A stretch of 64,000 bases of DNA from JAAFHI01 sp039793685 (GTDB lineage: Bacteria; Acidobacteriota; Blastocatellia; Chloracidobacteriales; Chloracidobacteriaceae), in the NCBI GenBank assembly GCA_039793685.1, contig JBDRAL010000124.1, forward strand, positions 1 to 64,000. The letters are read 5' to 3'. Positions 57,538-64,000 of this stretch are shown in pieces (position 1 is the stretch's first letter; each line of letters opens with the position of its first letter). The notes beneath the pieces were generated by a model. That model worked only from the letters and a program-made list of their open reading frames with translations. It had not been told where the DNA came from and did not search any database. The position numbers and the translations under genes were made by a program.

Positions 57538-58716
57538 CTAACCCCGGGCGGGACGCTGATAAGGGGAGCTCAGAAAACGGCGCGACTCCTGGGCCGCTTC
57601 CGATTGCGGCGCCAGGGCGATTGCCTGCCGGTAGGCTTCCACCGCGCGCGACCGCTCACCGCGCAAGTCGTAGATTTGTCCTAGCCGCAGCCAGGCGAAG
57701 GTGCCCGTGTTCAGATCCAAGTCGTGGGCGCGAGCGGTCACCCGCTTCATGTTCTCCAGAGCCGGATCGAGTTCGTTGTACCAGAACTGGATCGTACCCC
57801 GGGCGTAATAGATCTTTTCGCTCGGAAGGGTTTTATAACCCGGAGCGCCGGCGGCCTTTAGCTCCTCGATCTGCTGGATCGCAGCCAGTGCATTCTTCTT
57901 ATCTCCCAGGTCACTGTACATCTGCGCGAGTTCGAAGCGAAACAGGTAATTGCGGGGAAACCGCTCGATCAGCTTGAGCAACAGCGGCACTGCCTTCTGG
58001 GGCAGGCGCTCCCGGCGGTAGACCGCCGCAAGCAGAACCTGGGCGTCGTAACGGTTCCAGTGGCCGTGCTCGGCCACATACTCCAGCGTGCGGATGCCGG
58101 CCTGCCGGTCGCCCCGGAATCCGGCCAGAAAGCCCAGCACCTTCCAGTGCCAGGGGAGGCTCCCCACCACGTAGTCGTGCACGCCCTGCATCAAACGCGC
58201 GTCCACATTGCCAGGATCCAGTTCCGTAACCCGGTTGTGCAACTTGCGGCCGTTGGTGGCATCCCGCAGGGCGTCCAGCCAGGCCTTGCGCACAAGGAAG
58301 TTGTAGTTGGCCCGGAGACCGTAGGCGACCCCCAACAAGTACATCGCGCGTGTGTCCTTGGGGTTGGACTTTAATCGGGCCTCGGAAAGAGATATGGACT
58401 TGCGGATCGCCTCTTCGAACCGCCGCTCGTCCTCGGGCGAGGGGTTCATCTTGGGCCGGCGCAGGAACGGGTTGCGGCCGGTCACCAGCTCGGTTTCGAG
58501 CGCCCCCGTCCGAAACATCTCGCGGTAGAGAATGGACATCGCCAGGTGGTTATACGGAGCGGGGTCTTCGGGAGTCCGCGCGATCTGGCGCGAGAATTCC
58601 TCGATCGCGGCGTCATACTCCAGGTTGTAGAAATGCTCGAAACCGGGCGGGAGCGAACCCTCCGCCGCGGCGAGCAGCGCGGCCGACAGCAAACCCGTCA
58701 GCGTGACGCGCAGCAT
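57538..58716 (-). CDS. Secreted TPR-repeat protein
   Basis: 392 residues with a signal peptide (about 1-19). Helical TPR-type repeats cover most of the chain: an N-terminal pair (about 25-60), the VELGVA-like YLLGVAYGLRANYNFLVRK region, then LAAVYRRERLPQKAVPLLLK, FELAQMYSDLGDKKNALAAI and LRLGQIYDLRGERSRAVEAYRQAI. Probably a periplasmic adaptor of unknown partner. ATG 58716 has GAGGG upstream; the in-frame reading upstream overlaps queG antisense and is not part of it. Confidence 0.82.
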   Translation of the reverse strand: MLRVTLTGLLSAALLAAAEGSLPPGFEHFYNLEYDAAIEEFSRQIARTPEDPAPYNHLAMSILYREMFRTGALETELVTGRNPFLRRPKMNPSPEDERRFEEAIRKSISLSEARLKSNPKDTRAMYLLGVAYGLRANYNFLVRKAWLDALRDATNGRKLHNRVTELDPGNVDARLMQGVHDYVVGSLPWHWKVLGFLAGFRGDRQAGIRTLEYVAEHGHWNRYDAQVLLAAVYRRERLPQKAVPLLLKLIERFPRNYLFRFELAQMYSDLGDKKNALAAIQQIEELKAAGAPGYKTLPSEKIYYARGTIQFWYNELDPALENMKRVTARAHDLDLNTGTFAWLRLGQIYDLRGERSRAVEAYRQAIALAPQSEAAQESRRFLSSPYQRPARG

Positions 58717-58732
58717 CCCTCTGCTAGTTATT

Positions 58733-59818
58733 CTAACGGCCCGTCGCGAGCTGCCGGAGCGCCCACCGCGCATGCTCCGCAACGAGGGGATCGGGGTGAG
58801 CGGCCAGGCGTTCCAGAGCGGGACGGAGCTCCGGCCGTCGCGCGTTTCCCATGGCCACGGCGACGTTTCGCAAAAAGCCGCGGTAACGCGCGCGAGCGAC
58901 GGCCGTGTCGCCGAACCGGCGGCGGAAATCTTCCTCGCTGAGTCCGGCAAGATCTTCAAGAGGCGGCGCGGCGTGTGCGGGCTGAAATTCAGGGTCCGAG
59001 CCGAACGGCGCCCTGCGATTCCACGGGCAGACGTCCTGGCAGATGTCGCAGCCGAAGACGTGGCGTCCCAGGGCGGTGCGCTGCTCATCCGGGATGGGTC
59101 CCCGCAGCTCGATGGTCAGGTAGGAAATGCAAAGGCGCGAATCGAGCGCCCACGCCGGTCCTCCGGCTCGTCCCGTGGGCACGATCGCCTGCGTCGGACA
59201 GGCCTCGATGCAACGCATGCAACTGCCGCAGCGGTCCGGCGGGGGCTCCGCGTCCGGCTCGATTGCGAGCGACACCAGCAGTTCGCCGAGAAAGAACCAC
59301 GATCCGCGCGGCTGGTTGATGAGGCAGGTGTTCTTGCCGATCCAACCCAGTCCCGCCCGGCGCGCCAGGGCGCGTTCGAGCAGCGGCGCGGTGTCCACGC
59401 AGATCTTCCACTCAAACGGGCCGCATTCCTGCTCGAGCCGCGCTGCCAGCCGCTCGAGTCCGCGGCGCAGCACGGTGTGGTAGTCTTCGCCCCAGGCGTA
59501 GCGCGAGATCCAGCCCCGGTCCGGCTCCGTGGCCTGGATCGAGGATGGCCCAGGCGTGTTGTACAGTTTGCCCACGCAGATGACCGAGCGGGCCGCAGGC
59601 AGCAGCGAACGGGGATCGGCACGCATCTCGGCGCGGCGGCCGGTGAGGTAGGCCATCTCTCCCGCCATGCCCTCCGCCAGCCATTCCAGAAAGAAGCCGG
59701 CTTCCGGGACCGGTGCGGCCGGAGCCACGCCCGCCAGTTCAAAACCGCACTCCTGAGCCAGCAGGCGAACGCGTGCCGCGCTCAGCGACGTGGGCCCGGA
59801 CTGGATCTGGACCGGCAT
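58733..59818 (-). CDS. queG: Epoxyqueuosine reductase
   Basis: 361-residue cobalamin- and 4Fe-4S-dependent enzyme that reduces epoxyqueuosine to queuosine in tRNA. Seen: SRYAWGEDYHTVLRR, catalytic Asp142 in VDTAPLLERALARRAGLGWIGKN, cluster cysteines Cys197, Cys200, Cys203, Cys207 and Cys257, Cys260, Cys264, and a HEAT-like C-terminal repeat (LERLAAHPDPLVAEHARWAL). Length and motif order are typical. Needs cobalamin, so it connects to the cobalt importer. Confidence 0.95.
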   Translation of the reverse strand: MPVQIQSGPTSLSAARVRLLAQECGFELAGVAPAAPVPEAGFFLEWLAEGMAGEMAYLTGRRAEMRADPRSLLPAARSVICVGKLYNTPGPSSIQATEPDRGWISRYAWGEDYHTVLRRGLERLAARLEQECGPFEWKICVDTAPLLERALARRAGLGWIGKNTCLINQPRGSWFFLGELLVSLAIEPDAEPPPDRCGSCMRCIEACPTQAIVPTGRAGGPAWALDSRLCISYLTIELRGPIPDEQRTALGRHVFGCDICQDVCPWNRRAPFGSDPEFQPAHAAPPLEDLAGLSEEDFRRRFGDTAVARARYRGFLRNVAVAMGNARRPELRPALERLAAHPDPLVAEHARWALRQLATGR

Positions 59819-59947
59819 GGAAATACTACGGGGCGGCGCCGCCGGGAAGTCTCCCCGTCATGATACCCGGAACCGGCCGATGGTGAAGAGCCCCCGACGC
59901 TCACGATACTCCCCGCAACCGCTTCGGTTTTGCGGCGAGATCCCCTC

Positions 59948-61105
59948 CTAGAGTACGGCGGTTTCCTCGATAAGGCGGCCTTCGGCGAAACGGGCCGCAG
60001 AAAGGGCCTCCGCGTCAATCAGGTCCGTTTTGCCCTGCACGATCAGATCGCTCACGATGCGCCCCGTCGCAGGCGAGTGCATGACTCCGTGGCCGCTGAA
60101 ACCGTTGGCAAGGTAAAAGCCCGGCGCCTGCGGCGCCGGCCCGAGAACGGCATGGTGGTCCGGAGTCACCTCGTACAACCCTGCCCAGGCGCGCCTGGGG
60201 TTCACTTCCAGGCTCTCGAAGGCCGGAACGCGATGGACCGCCCGCGTCAGGATCTTCTCGATAAACGCAGGGTCGAAACTGGTCTTGAATCCCGGGGTTT
60301 CTTCGGGATCATTCCAGGCCATCAGCAGGCCCAGTCCCTCCCGGCGAAAGTGAAAGCCGTTGGTCATGTCGATGATCATCGGGAACCGCTCGGGAAGGCC
60401 GGCAAAAGGCTCCGTGGGCACGAGCATTCGCCGCAAGGGCTCGACGGGCAGTTCGATGCCGGCCATGCGCGCCACCTCCGCCGCCCAGGGCCCGGCCGCG
60501 TTGACTACGGTACGGGTGGCGACAGTCCCGGCGGTCGTTTGCACGCCGGCAACCCCCTCCGCGTCCACTGTGATGCCGGTCACCTCCACCCCGCGCCACA
60601 GCCTGGCCCCGTCGCGAAGCGCCGCGTTCATGAATCCGGTCATGACGCTGTGAGGGTCCACAAAGCCGTCCGTGGGGCAATAGCTGCCTCCCACAATGTC
60701 GTCCGCTCGCAGCAGCGGGAAAAACTTCACCACGTCCTCCGGAGCCAGAAGTTCCACACTCGTCAAACCCAATGCCCGCTGGCGTTCCTGATTGGCGCGC
60801 AGGTAGTCCAGGTGGGCCGGACTGGTGGCGAGGAACAGATAGCCGTGGGGCTTGTAGCCGGAAGGATAGCCTGTCAGCTCCTCGAAGCGCCGAAAGACCT
60901 CGATGGAGTACAGCGACATCCGGATGTTGACCTCGGTGGCGAACTGCGCGCGCACGCCGCCCATGCTCTTGCCCGTGGAGCCCAAACCCTGCTGGGTCTC
61001 CCGCTCGATCACGAGCACGTTCCGGCAGCCCGCCTGGGTGAGGTGCCAGGCGATGCTCGAGCCGACGATTCCGGCCCCGATGATGACAACGTCCGCGGTT
61101 TCCAC
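59948..61105 (-). CDS. FAD-dependent amine/amino acid oxidoreductase (DAO family)
   Basis: 385 residues. N-terminal FAD motif GAGIVGSSIAWHLTQAG (10-26), the STGKSMGGVRAQF region where flavin is contacted, and the C-terminal GFYLANGFSGHGVMHSPATG segment are typical of sarcosine oxidase/DadA-like proteins, including subunits of dehydrogenases. No oxygen-reactivity or substrate prediction is safe. The 128-bp spacer on its downstream side holds a CCGCAA/TTGCGG hairpin (59913-59935) of doubtful meaning. Confidence 0.88.
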   Translation of the reverse strand: METADVVIIGAGIVGSSIAWHLTQAGCRNVLVIERETQQGLGSTGKSMGGVRAQFATEVNIRMSLYSIEVFRRFEELTGYPSGYKPHGYLFLATSPAHLDYLRANQERQRALGLTSVELLAPEDVVKFFPLLRADDIVGGSYCPTDGFVDPHSVMTGFMNAALRDGARLWRGVEVTGITVDAEGVAGVQTTAGTVATRTVVNAAGPWAAEVARMAGIELPVEPLRRMLVPTEPFAGLPERFPMIIDMTNGFHFRREGLGLLMAWNDPEETPGFKTSFDPAFIEKILTRAVHRVPAFESLEVNPRRAWAGLYEVTPDHHAVLGPAPQAPGFYLANGFSGHGVMHSPATGRIVSDLIVQGKTDLIDAEALSAARFAEGRLIEETAVL

Positions 61106-61141
61106 GCTGCCGAGTATACTTCCCCCGCCCGGCGCTTTGCG

Positions 61142-62587
61142 TCAGTATTTGGGAACCGAGGGGTCTACCTTGTCGCTCCAGGCCAGGATGCCGCCTTTCA
61201 TGTTCTTCACCTTTCGGAATCCGGCCTGGCGGAGAAAGTCCACGGCCTTCGCGCTGCGAACGCCGCTGCGGCAATGGGCGATGATCTCATCGGCGGAGTC
61301 CAGTTCGTGGACCCGGCGTGGCAGCTCGCCGAGGGGAATCAGCCGGGCGCCCGGAATCCGGCAGATCTGATACTCGTGCGGTTCGCGGACGTCAATCAGT
61401 ACGAACCGCTCGCCGCGATCCATCTTCGCCTTGACTTCGACGGGATCGATCTCCCACTCCGACAAGCCGGGCTGCGGAGCGGGCTCCTGACGCGGGATGC
61501 CGCAGAACTGCTCGTAGTCGATCAGCTCGCCAATCGTGGGATGATCGCCGCACACCGGGCAGTCCGCGTTGCGGCGCAGCTTGAGCTCGCGGAAACGCAT
61601 GGCGAGGGCGTCGTACAGCAAAAGCCGCCCCACCAGCGGCTCGCCCTTGCCCAGAATCAGCTTGACCGTTTCGGTGGCCTGAATGACCCCAATCAACCCG
61701 GGCAGGATTCCCAGGACGCCGCCCTCGGCGCAACTCGGAACCAGGCCGGGCGGGGGTGGCTCCGGGTAGAGGCAACGATAGCAAGGTCCGCCGGGATAGG
61801 CAAACACCGTAGCCTGACCCTCAAAGCGGAAGATCGAGCCGTAGACGTTGGGCTTGCCGAGCAGCACGCAGGCGTCGTTGACCAGATAACGAGTCGGGAA
61901 GTTGTCGGTGCCGTCCACCACGATGTCGTAATCTTTGAGAATCTCCAGCGCATTCTCGCTCGACAGCCGCACTTCGTGGGGAACCAGCTCGACGTGGGGA
62001 TTGATATCGCGCATGCGCTCCATCGCCGAGTCGAGCTTTTTCCGACCCACATCCTTGGTGCCGTGGATGACTTGGCGCTGGAGGTTGGTCAGATCCACGA
62101 CATCGAAGTCCACCAGCCCGATGCGCCCCACGCCCGCCGCCGCCAGATAGAGTCCGAGGGGCGCGCCCAGGCCGCCCGTCCCCACCAGCAGCACGCTGGC
62201 GCTCTTCAGCTTGAGCTGTCCCTCCATGCCCACCTCGGGCATGATCAAATGGCGGCTGTAGCGCAGGATCTCATCGTTGGAAAGCGAGACCGGCGGCGCT
62301 GTCGTGGCGGCGGGGCTTCCCCCCGCGATGCTCGGCACGATCGAAATCGTGTCCTCGTCCTTGACGGGGGTCTGCTCCCGGTTCAGATAACGGATGTCTT
62401 CGTCGTTGACGTAGACGTTGACGAAGCTCCGGAGTTTGCCTTCCTCGTTGTACAGGTGGCGCCGCAGCTCGGCGTACTGGCGCGTGAGGGTCTCCAGAAT
62501 CTCCCCCACCGTCGCGCCGCGCACCTCGACGCTCTCCTGTTTCTCCACGTACTGTCGCAGCGGCGTAGGGATCAATACCTTAGCCAT
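61142..62587 (-). CDS. CysO-type sulfur carrier fused to MoeB/ThiF E1-like enzyme and rhodanese (CysO-MoeZ fusion)
   Basis: 481 residues in three parts. (1) Residues 1-90 are a ubiquitin-like sulfur carrier closely resembling mycobacterial CysO, including FVNVYVNDEDIRY and the ending VPSIAGG with the diglycine at 89-90. (2) After a short Ser/Ala/Pro linker, an E1-like adenylyltransferase about 103-360: GTGGLG (136-141), the RQVIHGTKDVG segment, zinc cysteines in CYRC and CPVC. (3) A rhodanese domain about 385-481 with active Cys439 in HCRSGVRS. The diglycine is internal, so it must be exposed by cleavage to serve as thiocarboxylate. Ends the cysM-JAMM-fusion operon; AGGAG precedes ATG 62587. 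Confidence 0.93.
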   Translation of the reverse strand: MAKVLIPTPLRQYVEKQESVEVRGATVGEILETLTRQYAELRRHLYNEEGKLRSFVNVYVNDEDIRYLNREQTPVKDEDTISIVPSIAGGSPAATTAPPVSLSNDEILRYSRHLIMPEVGMEGQLKLKSASVLLVGTGGLGAPLGLYLAAAGVGRIGLVDFDVVDLTNLQRQVIHGTKDVGRKKLDSAMERMRDINPHVELVPHEVRLSSENALEILKDYDIVVDGTDNFPTRYLVNDACVLLGKPNVYGSIFRFEGQATVFAYPGGPCYRCLYPEPPPPGLVPSCAEGGVLGILPGLIGVIQATETVKLILGKGEPLVGRLLLYDALAMRFRELKLRRNADCPVCGDHPTIGELIDYEQFCGIPRQEPAPQPGLSEWEIDPVEVKAKMDRGERFVLIDVREPHEYQICRIPGARLIPLGELPRRVHELDSADEIIAHCRSGVRSAKAVDFLRQAGFRKVKNMKGGILAWSDKVDPSVPKY

Positions 62588-63020
62588 AGCTTGCTCCTGA
62601 ATTCGGATAGATAAGCTCCTCGCGTACCGCGTGCGTCTGCTCGGCGTCCGGCAGCCAGCAGTTGGCGTGATCGAAGCGGCCGCCGCGAATCGAGAGCACC
62701 ACAAACGAGTACCACGGACAGGAATTCTTCAGATCGGTCTCCGAGAAATAGGCGTCGCAATCCGGGTGGGAATGATAGATGCCGATTAGGCCCATGCCGC
62801 GACGGCGCGCCTCCCGCTCGGCCCGCAGCAGATCCTCGGGGCGCAGTTCGTACCGCGTGCGTCGCGGTCCGGTGGCCACGTTCTCCAGCGGCACGGCCGC
62901 CCTGACCACTTTGCCGGATCCGTCCGCCGAGCCGAGCATCGCGCCGCAGCACTCTTCCGGATACGCCCGCTCGGCGTGGGCCACCATCGTCTCCCAGGCT
63001 TCCTTTTCAATCTGAATCAT
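62580..63020 (-). CDS. JAMM/Mov34 metalloprotease, Mec-like
   Basis: 146-residue zinc isopeptidase. The JAMM set is complete: Glu22 (PEECCG), His83 and His85 (HSHP), Ser93 and Asp96 (SETD), with the 7-residue spacing. Mycobacterial Mec cleaves cysteine from CysO-cysteine; the same activity is expected here, and it may also free the carrier from the fused E1. It overlaps cysM by 14 bp and the fusion gene by 8 bp, so the three are tightly coupled. Confidence 0.93.
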   Translation of the reverse strand: MIQIEKEAWETMVAHAERAYPEECCGAMLGSADGSGKVVRAAVPLENVATGPRRTRYELRPEDLLRAEREARRRGMGLIGIYHSHPDCDAYFSETDLKNSCPWYSFVVLSIRGGRFDHANCWLPDAEQTHAVREELIYPNSGASYG

Positions 63021-63963
63021 TCCAGAAAGGTTCGCTCAAATATTTTGCCGCACCGTCCGGCAGAATCGTCACCACCATACCGCTCCGGCCTTCCTCCACC
63101 AGTCTCCGGCCGACTTGGCGCGCCGCCACCACATTGGCGCCCGAGGAGATCCCCACGAGCAACCCCTCCTCCCGCGCCAGGCGCCGGCACATGGCGTAGG
63201 CGTCCTCGGTTTCGATCCAGAGGTTGTCGTCCGCTACGGTAGGGTCGTAGATCCCGGGAACAATGGCGGTCGGCATGTGCTTGAGCCCTTCCATGCCGTG
63301 AAAGCCTGAGGAAGGCTGGGCGGAGATGCACCGAACCTGCGGCAAGTCACGCTTGAGCCGCCGGGAGGTGCCCACAAAGGTGCCGCTGGTTCCCATGCAG
63401 GCGACGAAGTGCGTGATCCGCCCTTGAGACTGCCGCAGGATCTCAACCGCAGTCGTCTCGTAATGCGCTTTCCAGTTCGCCGGGTTGTTGTACTGGTCCG
63501 GATAGAAGTACCGTTCCGGATCGGCCTCGTAAATTTCGCGGCACTTGCGGATGGCGCCGTCGGAGCCTTCCGCGGGATCGGTGAAGATCATCTCGGCCCC
63601 GTATGCCTTGAGCATGCGCTTGCGCTCGTCGGAGGCGTTGCGCGGCAAGCAGAGGCGCACGCGGTAGCCCCGGATGGCCCCGATCATCGCGTAAGCCAAC
63701 CCCGTGTTGCCGCTGGTGGCGTCGAGAATGATCTTGTCCGGCCGGAGCAGGCCCGTCCGCTCCCCGTCCAGGATCATACTCAGACCCGCGCGGTCCTTGA
63801 CCGAGCCCCCGGGATTGAAGAATTCGGCCTTGGCCCAGATTTCCACGCCCGGCAGATCGGAGGCGATCTTCTCGAGCCGGATCAGCGGAGTGTTGCCGAT
63901 CTGTTCCAGGATCGAGCTCGTCGCGGGACGCGAAATCTTGGGATGAGCCACAGCCGGCAGCAT
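63007..63963 (-). CDS. cysM: Cysteine synthase, CysM-type
   Basis: 318-residue PLP enzyme of fold-type II. PLP lysine Lys56 is in GGSVKDRAG, and the TSGNTG phosphate-loop is at 83-88. The C-terminal region TSGTFVGTSRRLKRD and ISAQPSSGFHGMEGLKHMPTAIVPGIYDP resembles the CBS/CysM group used with protein thiocarboxylates. Expected to condense O-phosphoserine or O-acetylserine with sulfur carried by CysO. Heads the operon; the upstream spacer to the window edge is only 37 nt. Confidence 0.9.
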   Translation of the reverse strand: MLPAVAHPKISRPATSSILEQIGNTPLIRLEKIASDLPGVEIWAKAEFFNPGGSVKDRAGLSMILDGERTGLLRPDKIILDATSGNTGLAYAMIGAIRGYRVRLCLPRNASDERKRMLKAYGAEMIFTDPAEGSDGAIRKCREIYEADPERYFYPDQYNNPANWKAHYETTAVEILRQSQGRITHFVACMGTSGTFVGTSRRLKRDLPQVRCISAQPSSGFHGMEGLKHMPTAIVPGIYDPTVADDNLWIETEDAYAMCRRLAREEGLLVGISSGANVVAARQVGRRLVEEGRSGMVVTILPDGAAKYLSEPFWNDSD

Positions 63964-64000
63964 GCAAATAGGAACCGCCCCTCGTCACTATTCTACGAAT

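Noticed and set aside
59913..59935. CCGCAA/TTGCGG hairpin next to the FAD oxidoreductase
   Set aside because: Short, with no T-run on either strand, so not called as terminator.

Overview
This 64 kb, GC-rich window is ordinary bacterial chromosome: densely packed genes on both strands, many start/stop overlaps (ATGA, GTGA, TAATG), frequent GTG starts, and no transposases, phage genes or CRISPR arrays. Gene content (repeated secreted amidohydrolases, Carboxypeptidase-regulatory/TPR proteins, small lysine-rich proteins, a CbiMN-Q-O cobalt transporter, UMF1 and Nramp-like transporters) suggests an Acidobacteriota genome of the Bryobacterales/Solibacteraceae type. That placement is inferred from gene content; no rRNA gene is present.

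Layout. 1-1.45 kb: tRNA-Tyr, tRNA-Thr and the start of tuf on the minus strand. 1.46-3.1 kb: purM-purN. 3.2-7.05 kb: three coupled secreted amidohydrolase paralogues, only the middle one with an intact metal site, followed by a strongly structured spacer and dtd. 8-10.3 kb: cobalt/nickel ECF importer. 10.4-23.9 kb: housekeeping and metabolic genes (membrane protein, HypE-like protein, aldo/keto reductase, argS, TPR protein, YHS protein, siroheme dehydrogenase, der, two conserved unknowns, metY, CoA-binding protein, MidA-type methyltransferase). 23.9-24.15 kb: a complete tiny transcription unit (promoter, leader hairpin, 21-codon lysine-rich peptide, terminator). 24.2-27 kb: RlpA, a sigma-54 activator without receiver domain, and a glycosyltransferase, all coupled. 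27.4-29.2 kb: methylmalonyl-CoA mutase-type catalytic subunit. 29.2-33 kb: polysaccharide genes. 34.4-40.5 kb: sugar-handling genes and a LysR regulator diverging from gltB-gltD (40.7-46.7 kb). 46.7-55.4 kb: transporters, an enoyl-CoA hydratase, a dienelactone hydrolase, a hairpin repeat, and a very large AMP-ligase/ACP/acyltransferase fusion. 55.5-56.1 kb: a DUF1326/DUF2182 deletion relic. 56.3-61.1 kb: orphan NarL-type regulator, IPT/TIG protein, TPR protein, queG, FAD oxidoreductase. 61.1-64 kb: a CysO-type cysteine synthesis operon (cysM, JAMM protease, and a CysO-MoeB-rhodanese fusion).

Themes. Cobalt uptake (CbiMN-Q-O) sits in the same window as two cobalamin-dependent enzymes (QueG and the acyl-CoA mutase subunit). 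Sulfur metabolism recurs: siroheme synthesis, O-acetylhomoserine sulfhydrylase, and the protein-thiocarboxylate cysteine pathway. The most noteworthy items are the CysO-E1-rhodanese fusion, whose diglycine is internal and would need cleavage, probably by the adjacent JAMM protease; the 21-residue lysine-rich peptide gene; the amidohydrolase trio with two apparently metal-less members; the ligase/ACP/acyltransferase fusion; the divergent gltC-like/gltB control region; and the perfect 18-bp inverted repeat at 51.4 kb.
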